A program made the translations under genes and the position numbers. A model generated the notes under the pieces. The model was not told the DNA's origin. It worked only from the letters and a program-made list of their open reading frames with translations, and did no database searches. Source: Bacteroidota bacterium (GTDB lineage Bacteria > Bacteroidota > Ignavibacteria > UBA10030). From it: DNA of 64,000 bases. Below are positions 43,183 to 51,925 of the stretch, in pieces (positions within the stretch are counted from its first letter, which is position 1; each line of letters begins with the position of its first letter). The stretch lies in NCBI GenBank assembly GCA_025454835.1, contig JALONQ010000003.1, positions 1-64,000 on the forward strand, read 5' to 3'.

Positions 43183-46038
43183 TCAGAAGTTGAGAACGAT
43201 GCCGAACTGGAAGCTGCGGGGCGCGTTGCTGTAAAGGAGGAACGTCTGGTCGACCAGGAAGCCCGGATGATTCGGGTCTTCGTAGTAGGTCATCGCCGCC
43301 CGGTCCGACTCGTAGAGGTCGAGGTTCCGGTTCTCCTCGAACGTGCCCGTCGCCGTGTTCCGCGTCTTGCGGAAGATGGCGTTGTAGTTATAGATCATGC
43401 TGTTGAAGACATTGAAGATCTCGAGATAGACCGACGCGCGCACGCCGCTGAATCGTTCGAATTCCTTCGTGATCTTCATGTTCATGTTGGTTTCGTCGGG
43501 CGATCGCTTGTTGAACAACGCTCCTCCGCCGGTCATATCGTACGTATAGGGCCGGCCGCTCCGGTAGAAGGCCGTCGCCGACAGCGTAATGCCCGTGAAC
43601 GGCGTGCCGCTGAGCACCGTCGGGTCCCACCACAGGTCGTCGCGGTCGAAATTGACCACGAAGCTTCCCACGACGTTGTGCGTCCGGTCGAAGTCAAGCA
43701 GCACGTCCTTGGCCGTCGGCAGAACGACCGTGCCGCTCTCAGAGAAGCGGGGAGATTCATTGAACGGCGTCGCGTTCTTGCCCGTCGCCACGCCGTACGT
43801 GTAGTTGATCGTTCCGGTCAGCATCCCTTGCCGCCGCGCAAAACTGACGCGGAAGCCCCGGATGTCGGCGTAGTCTCGGTTGACGAACGTCGAATACCCG
43901 AAACCCTGCACGTCGTAGTAGAAGGCCTGCTGGATCAGATTGCGCACATCCTTGTAGTAGCCGCTGACGTCGATCCGGAAGCCGCCACCCAGACCCTGCG
44001 TGAGGCCGATATCGTAGCTGTTCGTCACCTGCGGTTGCAGGCGCGGATTGCCGAGGACCATGTCCTTGAAGCCGCGATTCGGTTCCTGCTGGAAGACCGT
44101 TTGGCTGAATGGCGGACGCTGGACGAACGAGCCGTAGTTGACGTGGAAGACCATCGTCTCAGACACCGGGAACGAGATGCCCAGGCGCGGCTGGAGTCGT
44201 GCCAGGCTCGGCGTCAACGCCTGATCCGCGAGCGCCTTGTTCGTGAGCGTATCGCCGTTCTCGTTGATATACCGGTACGGCGCATACGGATCGGTGTAGT
44301 AGAAGAGGTTCTGGTTGTAGAGGTCGAACCGGAGGCCGATGTTCGCGATCATCCCCTCGAACTCCATCTTGTCCTGCAGGTAGACGGCAAACTCCATCGG
44401 CTTGGAGCCGTAGCGCTCGAACCGCTGGCCGTTCGAGGACTTCAGCGACAGGATGTTGCTGACGTCCAGGCTGAACCAATTGGCCTGAATGCCGGCAAGC
44501 AGCATGTGCGCGTTCGTCATTTGGCTCGTCATCGAAGCGTCGAGCGAGATCGTGCGCGACCGTTCGTCCCTGAAATCGTCGTCGATGTTCGCGTAGCTGA
44601 AGTTGTCCGGCGTGCTGCTGTAGGGGATGGACCAGGTCTTGCTGAAATCGCCGTAATAGACGATGGGAGATGTGACCGGCGTTCCGCCGAGGAAGTTTGT
44701 CCGCAAGGTGTTGACCTTCACCTCGTAGAAGGTGGCGGCGCTCTGTGCGTACGTGAACCGCGCGCCGAGCTGGTAGTTGTCCGTTACACCCCGCGTCGTG
44801 CCGAGCGTCCGATCCCAGATCCAAGAGTAGAAGCCGGTGGTCGAGGTCGAGCGGAAGACGAACTCCCGCTCGTTCGTGTAGGCGCCGCTCAGCCGCACCG
44901 TCATCCCCTCGCCCAGGTCGTGAACGAGGTTCCCCATGAACTGCTTCTTCGTCTCCGGTTCCGGCGTCGGAAGCATCGGCCACGTGTTCTCACTGTGGAA
45001 CGCCAGGAACGCCCTCGTGTTCTCCGACAGAGGACCGCCCATCGTCGCGTCGAGCGAGTAATCGACGAGGTTGTCGTACGTCTCGCCCATATCACGCTTG
45101 CTCTGCTTGGCCCAGTACAAATAGGCGATCTGGCCCAGTGTTGTGCTGTCGCGGCCGTACCGGCCGTCGAACCCGTTCCCGATGGAATTGTAGTATTTGC
45201 TGTTCTGGTTCGTGCTGTTCGAATCGATCGTGCTCCAGACGAGTTCCGAGTTGAGGATCGCCAGATAGGGATTCGCCTTCGGGTCCCACACGCTCGGGCC
45301 AAAGTGCTTGCGCCCCGGCGCCCGGACCCGCGCCTCCGCACGAGCCGTCCACTTGTCGTTCCGCCCTTCCTTCATCGAGATGTTCACGACGCCCGATTGA
45401 GCGTTGCCGTACTGGGCGCTGAAACCGCTCGTGATGATCTCGACCTCTTCGAGCGCGCTCATGATCGGCGCGAATGACGACGCGTTCGAGAGCGGGTTGA
45501 CGATGCCCATTCCCTGGAGGTTGTAAAGCTCCTCTCCCTCGCGGCCTCCGCGAAAGTGGCTCTCGCTCACGTCGCTCGACAGCGACAGGACGCTCGTCAG
45601 GTCACGGATACCGGGGACGGCCAGCACCTCCTCCGACCGGATGATGTCGCTGGTGGAGGTCTTCTCCTTCTCCACCTCCGGCCGTTGGGCCATGACGACC
45701 ACCTCGTCGGCGGTCACCGATGTCTCCGTCAGCGAAAAGTCGGCCGTCGTCGTCCGATTATTGTTGACGATGAGGCCGCGCTGCGTCATGGTCTGATAAC
45801 CCAGATAACTGGCCGACACTTCGTGCGAGCCCGGAGGGACGTTCAGGATGAAGTATTCCCCGTCCTGATTCGTCGTCGCACCCAATCGGGTGCCTTTCAG
45901 GAGGACGTTGGCGCCGATGAGCGGTTCCTTCGTCGCCTTGTCGCGCACATGACCGGAGATCTTGCCGCTCTCCTGTGCCAACGCTGGGACCGTCAGGAGC
46001 ATGAGAGCGGCCAACAACCCTTGAACCGTGACCTTCAT
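43183..46038 (-). CDS. TonB-dependent receptor with carboxypeptidase-regulatory-like domain
   Basis: This 951-residue outer-membrane receptor has a signal peptide, then a CarboxypepD_reg-like domain (residues 25-115: 'KISGHVRDKATKEPLIGANV', 'GEYFILNVPPGSHEV'). The plug domain follows (about 120-230: 'VPGIRDLTSVLSLSSDVSES', 'VEIITSGFSAQYGNAQSGVV'), then a 22-strand barrel ending in 'FQFGIVLNF'. It should import oligosaccharides with energy from TonB. The ATG sits one base after the stop of the heparinase-like lyase gene, behind GAGG, so the two are coupled. No susD-like gene accompanies it. The long plus-strand frame opposite to it is a shadow. Confidence 0.92.
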   Translation of the reverse strand: MKVTVQGLLAALMLLTVPALAQESGKISGHVRDKATKEPLIGANVLLKGTRLGATTNQDGEYFILNVPPGSHEVSASYLGYQTMTQRGLIVNNNRTTTADFSLTETSVTADEVVVMAQRPEVEKEKTSTSDIIRSEEVLAVPGIRDLTSVLSLSSDVSESHFRGGREGEELYNLQGMGIVNPLSNASSFAPIMSALEEVEIITSGFSAQYGNAQSGVVNISMKEGRNDKWTARAEARVRAPGRKHFGPSVWDPKANPYLAILNSELVWSTIDSNSTNQNSKYYNSIGNGFDGRYGRDSTTLGQIAYLYWAKQSKRDMGETYDNLVDYSLDATMGGPLSENTRAFLAFHSENTWPMLPTPEPETKKQFMGNLVHDLGEGMTVRLSGAYTNEREFVFRSTSTTGFYSWIWDRTLGTTRGVTDNYQLGARFTYAQSAATFYEVKVNTLRTNFLGGTPVTSPIVYYGDFSKTWSIPYSSTPDNFSYANIDDDFRDERSRTISLDASMTSQMTNAHMLLAGIQANWFSLDVSNILSLKSSNGQRFERYGSKPMEFAVYLQDKMEFEGMIANIGLRFDLYNQNLFYYTDPYAPYRYINENGDTLTNKALADQALTPSLARLQPRLGISFPVSETMVFHVNYGSFVQRPPFSQTVFQQEPNRGFKDMVLGNPRLQPQVTNSYDIGLTQGLGGGFRIDVSGYYKDVRNLIQQAFYYDVQGFGYSTFVNRDYADIRGFRVSFARRQGMLTGTINYTYGVATGKNATPFNESPRFSESGTVVLPTAKDVLLDFDRTHNVVGSFVVNFDRDDLWWDPTVLSGTPFTGITLSATAFYRSGRPYTYDMTGGGALFNKRSPDETNMNMKITKEFERFSGVRASVYLEIFNVFNSMIYNYNAIFRKTRNTATGTFEENRNLDLYESDRAAMTYYEDPNHPGFLVDQTFLLYSNAPRSFQFGIVLNF

Positions 46039-46039
46039 G

Positions 46040-48430
46040 TCACCACCTCACGGAGAATGATTGATCGGGGTCGGTACGGACGACCGTCGAACGGCCGCCC
46101 GCGCGGGAGAATGTCAACGTGACCTGCCGGTCGCCGGTAACGGTGCCGTTCCATTGGCCACCATCGCCCCGGCGAAGCTCGACCGAAACGGGTTCGCCAC
46201 ACTGCAGGCGGAGCGTGCCCCACTCGATCCGTCTCACGTGCGAAAGCACCGCCATCGTGGGTTGTTTCTTGACGGTGCGCAGAACGACAGCCTCCCCGTC
46301 GAAGGCGAACCCGTCGGACCTCATCGAGCCGGAACCGTCGAAGGCGACAATGTCCGTGGTGTCAGATCGAACGACCTTGATCCCGCCGCCACCCTGTGCA
46401 GAGACGACCACCGGGCGAGGGACGCCGCCCTCGGTTGGTATGAGCGCCGTGATGAAGCGATGTTCCTTCGATGGGCGCGTCTGGAACACCGCCGACACCG
46501 TCTCAAATCCGCCCCCCTCGGTCACCGTCAATCCCTTCGCCAAAGCCTGGTAGATGTCCAGATGTTTCGCCCGCAGATGTCCGGGCCGGACCGTCGTGTA
46601 AGATCCCTGCCAGACCTGTTGGGCCCGTCGGGCGACCGCGGATCCCGTGAGGCGGTCCTCGACGACCCAGCCGTACGGCTTCAGGAAGAGGACATGGCGG
46701 CGGTAACGGACCCCGATGGTGTCGAACCCGTCGTGCGTCGCTGCGAACATGTCCACGTCCGGACCGCTCATCCATTCTGTCACGGTCGGCGTCGGGAGCC
46801 AGGCCCATTTGCCGAATCCCGTCCGTGCCGCATTCGGGATCCAGCCGCGTCCCTGAACGAGGCTGTCGACAAGGGCGACATTCTTGACCCACGAGTTCTT
46901 GAGGAATGGATACGACGGATTGCTGTACTGCACGCGGTAGTTGGGAAGGATGGTGGAGCCGTCGGCATACGCGACGAGGCCCAACACACCGCCATGCGTA
47001 TGGTCCGGCTTCTCCACGGCCCGGCCGCCGTCGATGATCATGTAGGCCGAGCCCGGCGTCCATCCGCCGCGCATCACGTAATAGCCCGTCTCCAGTAATG
47101 CGGCCGAGGTGAAGCCGGGAGGCGATGCCTGCAGCGCCCGGTAGACCTCGGGTGCGTCCTCTTCGAGAAACCACGTGAACGCCGGATGCAGGTCGCGGGA
47201 CCCAAAGTGCTTCAGTTGGGCGTCGCGGAACAAGTACGCGCCCAAGCCAAGGAACGGGCCTTCTTCTGGGTCGACGAGTTCCGCCGTATTCGGGCTTTCT
47301 GACGCCCGCAAACGCGAACGTGCCTCGTCAAGGTTCTGATTGCCGATGTACGTGTCCTGCGCGTCCTGCAGCGGCGGCATCGTGCCATCAGGCTGCAGTA
47401 CGGCGAGGATGGCGTGGAACATGCGGCGGTATCGGTTCTCGGCCCACGCGGGGACCTCGACGCCGTTCACCTCCGCCAGCCGGAACACTCGGAAGTAGTT
47501 CAAGATGTCGAGCTTGAAGTAATGCGAGGCCCGCTCGAACTGGAACCCATCGGCCGCCACTTCTCTCTCAAGGTGCTCGAGGATGAGCGCGTACACGTGA
47601 TGGTTCCACTCGCGCATGACGGGGAACTCGGGATACATGAGCGTCATTTCGAACAGCGCGCACAGGCCGACGAGCTGATGGTTCCCCCAGCTGAACTTCC
47701 GGCTCCCCTCGATGACCTTCGCGCCGTGCAGAAGCCACGTGCGGACCATCAGCATCTGCTCGTCGACGGAAAGCGCATCGGACGCGAGCATGAGTTGATG
47801 GAACATCATGAGATTCCGGATACGGTGGCCGGCGTAGAAGCGCTCGAAGATGTCGTTCCCGCCTGTTTCGGCCTTGCCGGCCTCATAATCGGCAAGGAAG
47901 TCCCTCAAGTGGTCCATCTGGAAGCGCACGGTGCTCCTGTCGCCCGACACATGATAGAGGATCGCGAAATTCTCGGCGTAGAGATGGCGCGCAAGTGATC
48001 GAACCGTATTGGGCGTGTGGGGACGCCCCCGTCGGTCCTGTCCCGGGACTCGCCAATCCACGTCGGCCCCATACGTGCGCTGGAACGATTCCGCCTTGCT
48101 CTTCATGAAGGCGGCATCGTCGGGATAGCGTTCGGCGTAGCGGCGGGCGCGAGAGGAGGCATCGGCGGGATCGAAGAAGTAGCGTGGCGATGAACGACGA
48201 CGGAGATGATCGAGGAACAGTTGGGCGGCGCGGGCAGTGTCCGCGGAACGGAGAGCGTCGTGGACCGGTCGGAGGGCCGGCAATGTGGTGTCGAGCATCG
48301 CGAACATCTCGGCCGCGGTCACCGGCCGCTCGCGCGGCACGCTGTCGCTCGGAAACTGTTTCTTGCTCTGGGCGACAAGGCTTGACGCCAAGATCGAGAT
48401 CGCGGTGAGCGTGAGGAGTGGGGTTCTCAT
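46040..48430 (-). CDS. heparinase II/III-like polysaccharide lyase, exported
   Basis: This 796-residue protein has the signal 'LLTLTAISILASSLVAQ'. An alpha-helical N-terminal toroid (about 60-400) has 'GHRIRNLMMFHQLML', 'SRKFSWGNHQLVGLCALFEM' and 'GFQFERASHYFKLDILNYF' (likely His/Tyr active site). A beta-sheet domain follows with 'YVMRGGWTPGSAYMIIDGG', 'KPDHTHGGVLGLVAYADGST' and 'SYPFLKNSWVKNVALVD'. The order matches lyases with a heparinase II/III domain. I cannot choose between PL12, PL15, PL21 or PL39. Given the locus, oligoalginate or another uronate is the expected substrate. It opens the five-gene operon that runs to 38276. Confidence 0.8.
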   Translation of the reverse strand: MRTPLLTLTAISILASSLVAQSKKQFPSDSVPRERPVTAAEMFAMLDTTLPALRPVHDALRSADTARAAQLFLDHLRRRSSPRYFFDPADASSRARRYAERYPDDAAFMKSKAESFQRTYGADVDWRVPGQDRRGRPHTPNTVRSLARHLYAENFAILYHVSGDRSTVRFQMDHLRDFLADYEAGKAETGGNDIFERFYAGHRIRNLMMFHQLMLASDALSVDEQMLMVRTWLLHGAKVIEGSRKFSWGNHQLVGLCALFEMTLMYPEFPVMREWNHHVYALILEHLEREVAADGFQFERASHYFKLDILNYFRVFRLAEVNGVEVPAWAENRYRRMFHAILAVLQPDGTMPPLQDAQDTYIGNQNLDEARSRLRASESPNTAELVDPEEGPFLGLGAYLFRDAQLKHFGSRDLHPAFTWFLEEDAPEVYRALQASPPGFTSAALLETGYYVMRGGWTPGSAYMIIDGGRAVEKPDHTHGGVLGLVAYADGSTILPNYRVQYSNPSYPFLKNSWVKNVALVDSLVQGRGWIPNAARTGFGKWAWLPTPTVTEWMSGPDVDMFAATHDGFDTIGVRYRRHVLFLKPYGWVVEDRLTGSAVARRAQQVWQGSYTTVRPGHLRAKHLDIYQALAKGLTVTEGGGFETVSAVFQTRPSKEHRFITALIPTEGGVPRPVVVSAQGGGGIKVVRSDTTDIVAFDGSGSMRSDGFAFDGEAVVLRTVKKQPTMAVLSHVRRIEWGTLRLQCGEPVSVELRRGDGGQWNGTVTGDRQVTLTFSRAGGRSTVVRTDPDQSFSVRW

Positions 48431-48477
48431 CTCTATTCTTGGTTGGCGACCGGAAATTTCTTCACGAAAGGTATTTT

Positions 48478-48641
48478 CACCGCTGAGCCGCAGAGACGCA
48501 GAGACGCAAAGCAGAACGGCGAGAAGTTGACATGGCTTCGTGATTCAAGGGTCGTTCGACGTCATCGCGCGGTTTGTGTTGGGCCCGAGGCTGATCTTCC
48601 GGCTTTTGGCGCCTTGGCGTCTTTGCGGTTGATCTTCTTTC
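48478..48641. repeat. CGCAGAGACGCAGAGACGC / GGCGCCTTGGCGTCTTTGCG inverted pair
   Basis: Left arm at 48481-48515 (CACCGCTGAGCCGCAGAGAC, then GCAGAGACGCAAAG). Right arm at 48600-48640 (CTTTTGGCGCCTTGGCG, TCTTTGCGGTTGATC). The right arm abuts the TAA of the gntR gene. It fills most of the gap between the gntR and lyase genes; no gene is seen. Confidence 0.75.
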
Positions 48642-49388
48642 TTAGTTCCGCCCCGCCAACTTTCGCTCCTCCTCTTTCGCCGCCAGCATCTGCTTGGCGT
48701 GTTCTTCGGCGATCAGGAGGTGTTCTTCCATGGCTCGGCGGGAGCCATCGGCATCACGGCGCAGGATCGCGTCGAGGATCCGGCGGTGCCAGATCACGGC
48801 CGATTGCTTCGCGTCGGCGACACTGGCGTACACCGACGATTTGATCTGCGGCAGCAGGCGGTGGATCGGCTCGAGGATCAGCGGAATGATCGAGTTCTCT
48901 GACGCTCGGGCGATCGAGAGATGAAAGACCATGTCGAGGTGCGCAAGCTGTACGAAATCATCGGTCGAGGTTTCGAGTGCACGGTGGTCCCGTTCGAGTC
49001 GATCGGCGTCTTCAGCGGTATGGTGCAGAGCCGCCGAGGCCGCGATGGGCGGCTCGATGATCTGGCGTGCGTGAACGATGTCGAGCACGTGGTGGCGGTC
49101 GGAGGTCATCGTCAGGAAGAGTTGGAGCGGGGCGGTGACGGTGTCGGCGGAGATCTGCTGTACGAAGATGCCCTTTCCCTTGTTGATCCTGACCAACCCT
49201 CGGGCGCTGAGCATCCGCAGTGCCTCTCTCACCGCCGTGCGACTGACACCGAATTGTTGACAGAGTGCGTTCTCCGTCGGGAGCTTCCTGCCGGGCTCGA
49301 ATCTCCGGCTCATGATAGATTCCTCTATCTGCGCCTCCACCAACTTGCTCACCTGGGTCGTCTTCGCAATTGCGCTGAACTCTGTCAT
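48642..49388 (-). CDS. GntR-family transcription regulator, FadR subfamily
   Basis: This 248-residue regulator has an N-terminal winged helix ('LVEAQIEESIMSRRFEPGRK', 'LPTENALCQQFGVSRTAVRE', 'LRMLSARGLVRINKGKGIFV') and an all-helical FCD ligand domain. The FCD domain has metal/ligand residues in 'HLDMVFHLSIARASENSII' and 'WHRRILDAILRRDADGSRRA'. Members sense uronates, KDG or DEH-like acids. Being at the upstream end of the lyase operon it is the likely repressor of the alginate locus, released by a pathway intermediate (inference). The ATG at 49388 is followed by the family start; the frame is open to 49445. Confidence 0.88.
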   Translation of the reverse strand: MTEFSAIAKTTQVSKLVEAQIEESIMSRRFEPGRKLPTENALCQQFGVSRTAVREALRMLSARGLVRINKGKGIFVQQISADTVTAPLQLFLTMTSDRHHVLDIVHARQIIEPPIAASAALHHTAEDADRLERDHRALETSTDDFVQLAHLDMVFHLSIARASENSIIPLILEPIHRLLPQIKSSVYASVADAKQSAVIWHRRILDAILRRDADGSRRAMEEHLLIAEEHAKQMLAAKEEERKLAGRN

Positions 49389-49390
49389 AG

Positions 49391-49417
49391 CGATGTATGA
49401 TGTATGATGTATGACAA
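49391..49417. promoter_or_regulatory. ATGTATGAT x3 plus an operator-like ATGTATGACAA upstream of gntR
   Basis: Three near-perfect nonamers lie directly upstream of the gntR ATG. The last runs into ATGTATGACAA (49407-49417), which fits the FadR-subfamily consensus TNGTNNNACNA at five of six fixed positions. Autoregulation is possible but unproven. The remaining gap up to 49601 holds no other feature that I can name. Confidence 0.35.
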
Positions 49418-49601
49418 GTTTAAGTAAGACATGCCGACCTGTCAAGTTAATTCGCCTTTGTTACGTCAATTTGTCATAAATGAGAATCTTTGGGATTCTC
49501 GTTCCAAGCACTTCCACGCCAAACGCGCGCCGAGACCTTCTGGCCGCTCGGGGATTCTCGTGTTCTCGTTGATTACCTTGGCTCGAACTTTGGGAGGCTT
49601 C

Positions 49602-51881
49602 GTGGTCGCATTTCTTGCTGTCCTCTTCTTTGCCTTCATCGGCCTGATCGTCATTCTTGTCGTCCGATCCACCCTCATCGGACGGCGCCTTCGGCACCTT
49701 GAAGATCGAATGTCGGTCCTCGAACGATCGGTGCGGGGCCTTTCGGTGCAGCAGCCGACATCGGAGCCCTCCGGTGATCATTTGCACTTGTCGCTGTCAC
49801 CCGAACCCCCAGCACCATCCACCCTGACACCGATCACTTCTACCCGATCCCCAATACCCGATACCCGATCCCCAATACCCGATACCGCTTCTACACCCAC
49901 CCGCACTCGCGCGGAATGGGAGGCCTTTGTCGGCGGCCGCCTGCTCAACCGCATCGGTGCTCTTGCCATCATCATCGGTATCGGGTTCTTTCTCAAGCAC
50001 GCCTTCGACAACAACTGGATCTCTGAGCCGGTGCGCGTACTCATCGGGGCCGCGGCTGGCGTTGCCTGCCTCGCCTTTGCGCGCCGTACGCATCAGCAGG
50101 GCTTCGCCGTCTTTTCGCAAGGACTTGTCGGATCCGGCATCGGCATCCTCTATCTCAGCGTCTACGCCACATTCAATTTCTACGCGCTGCTTCCGCAGAT
50201 CCCGTCGTTCGTGCTGATGCTGGCCGTGACCGTCTTGGCGCTTGCCCAAGCCATTCAGTACCGCTCGTTCGCCGTTGCGCTCCTCGGCTGGGCGGGCGGA
50301 TATTTGACACCTTGGATGCTGAGCACGGGCGACGCGAACGAGGTCAAGCTGTTCGGGTACCTGGCGCTGCTTACCGTCGGATTGCTCGGGCTTGCCGTCC
50401 GCGTGCCCTCCTGGTCCGCGTTGCAACCGTTGACCGCAGCCGGCACCTGGATCTGGTACCTTGTGTGGCACGTCGATGCCTACGCCAGCGACGCGTACGC
50501 CATCACGCTCTTCTTCGTCCTCGTCTTTTGGGCGTCGTTCGTGGCGGCCGATCACGCGCAAGCGCGCACGGGAACGCCGTTCGGTTGGGAGCGACGCCTG
50601 ACGGTCATCTTCAACGCTCTGATTGCGCTGATCGCCATCACGCTCGTCGTGCACGCCGAATCGGAGACGCAGGCTGGGATCGTTCTGATGCTGCTCGGCG
50701 CGGCCTATCCGCTCTGTTTGGTCAACGGAGGCGTCGTGTTCGAGCGTTCGTATGTCGTCGCTACAACGTTGACGGCGCTCGTGCTGTGGTGCATCGGGAC
50801 GGAGTGGCTCTTTGCCGACTATCCTGATGTCGGAGCGTGGGCGGCATTGGCGTGGATCGCCGTTGCCGTCGGACGTATGCGCGATTGGCCGCACTTGATC
50901 GTCGCGGGGCTTGTCGTGCTCCTACTGGCCGTCGTGCAGCTCTTGAGTGTGGACGGCGCGCTCGCGGCGGTCAATGTGCGCGACTTCACTTTTGTGCTGA
51001 GCTGGAGAACCGTCGGGTACCTCGGCCTAATGGCGGGAGCGTTGTTGGGGTTCCTGGCTCTGCCGACCGACCATCCCCGCTCGAACGAGCGCCAGCTGTT
51101 TTTGCTCGTTGCGGGTGCGGCGTTCGCGTTGTTCGTCACCGTGGAGGTGAACGACCTCCTGCGCGTCTGGCGTCTGGATCTGGACCCGGACCCGATCGAG
51201 TTCCGGTGGTTCCTCTCGCTTCTGTTCATCGGCACGTTATGGGTCTCGCTGGGCGCCGCCGCATTCGCCGCCGGGGTGCGGCAGCACCTCTCGGCGCTGA
51301 TCGGGTTCGGCGTGTTCTTGCTCGGCCTCGGGGCGACGTTGATGGCCTTTCGCGGGATTGCGGTGCCCGTCATCGATTTTCATCATCCGGTCCTGAACGT
51401 CCGCGTCCTGACCATGCTGGCCGGAGCCGGAATATTGCTCGCGAGCGCGTACCTGGCCCGGCAGCATCCGGACGCTCTTCGCAACGCTCCGGCGTTGCCG
51501 CAGCTCCTCGCCGTCGCCGCCGTCGCCGTGGTCTTCTCGATGCTCACTGGCGAAGCCCGCGACTGGTTCGAGCGTTCAGTGGTCGCGGCGCGCGAGTCGG
51601 GTCCCGCCGCGCTGGCGGACCTGCTGGACGAACAACAGTTGGCCATCTCAGTGGTCTGGCTGTTGTACTCGGTGGCGTTGATGGCCGCGGGGTTCTCGCG
51701 CTCGAATCGTGGACTGCGGTTGATCGCCATCGGCCTGTTCGGTATCACGATCTTGAAGATCTTCCTGTATGACCTGTCGTCGCTCGAGACCGGCTACCGG
51801 ATCGTATCGTTCATCGGGCTGGGCGGGATCCTGCTGGGGGTGTCATACGGATATCAACGATTCAAGCATCTTCTGATCTGA
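49602..51881 (+). CDS. DUF2339 multi-pass membrane protein
   Basis: This protein of about 759 residues begins with one membrane helix ('VVAFLAVLFFAFIGLIVILV') and a short coiled coil ('RRLRHLEDRMSVLERSVRG'). A proline-rich linker follows, then some twenty helices typical of DUF2339 ('FVGGRLLNRIGALAIIIGIG', 'GWAGGYLTPWMLSTGDANEV', 'YDLSSLETGYRIVSFIGLGG'). Function is unknown; an envelope role is assumed. GGAGG stands four bases before the GTG chosen here; the frame is open to 49431. The linker contains 'RSPIPDTRSPIPDT', two exact 21-base copies of the TACCCGATACCC word family inserted in frame (49841-49886). Confidence 0.82.
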   Translation: MVAFLAVLFFAFIGLIVILVVRSTLIGRRLRHLEDRMSVLERSVRGLSVQQPTSEPSGDHLHLSLSPEPPAPSTLTPITSTRSPIPDTRSPIPDTASTPTRTRAEWEAFVGGRLLNRIGALAIIIGIGFFLKHAFDNNWISEPVRVLIGAAAGVACLAFARRTHQQGFAVFSQGLVGSGIGILYLSVYATFNFYALLPQIPSFVLMLAVTVLALAQAIQYRSFAVALLGWAGGYLTPWMLSTGDANEVKLFGYLALLTVGLLGLAVRVPSWSALQPLTAAGTWIWYLVWHVDAYASDAYAITLFFVLVFWASFVAADHAQARTGTPFGWERRLTVIFNALIALIAITLVVHAESETQAGIVLMLLGAAYPLCLVNGGVVFERSYVVATTLTALVLWCIGTEWLFADYPDVGAWAALAWIAVAVGRMRDWPHLIVAGLVVLLLAVVQLLSVDGALAAVNVRDFTFVLSWRTVGYLGLMAGALLGFLALPTDHPRSNERQLFLLVAGAAFALFVTVEVNDLLRVWRLDLDPDPIEFRWFLSLLFIGTLWVSLGAAAFAAGVRQHLSALIGFGVFLLGLGATLMAFRGIAVPVIDFHHPVLNVRVLTMLAGAGILLASAYLARQHPDALRNAPALPQLLAVAAVAVVFSMLTGEARDWFERSVVAARESGPAALADLLDEQQLAISVVWLLYSVALMAAGFSRSNRGLRLIAIGLFGITILKIFLYDLSSLETGYRIVSFIGLGGILLGVSYGYQRFKHLLI
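49841..49886. repeat. in-frame TACCCGATCCCCAATACC array inside the DUF2339 gene
   Basis: Two 21-base copies (seven codons each) built of CCCGATCCCCAATACCCG words encode RSPIPDT twice. The vocabulary is that of the intergenic arrays at 34465-34545 and 36754-36805. Confidence 0.88.
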
Positions 51882-51925
51882 GGCGGCGGAGCGATCGAGG
51901 CCCCAAACGAATTGAAGTTGGCGCG

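Noticed and set aside
42217-45477. A 1086-codon plus-strand open frame opposite the TonB receptor and its partner
   Set aside because: It is the antisense of two well-supported minus-strand genes with signal peptides and domains. Its translation is Arg/Val/His/Asp-rich with no recognisable motif, as expected for a GC-rich shadow frame.
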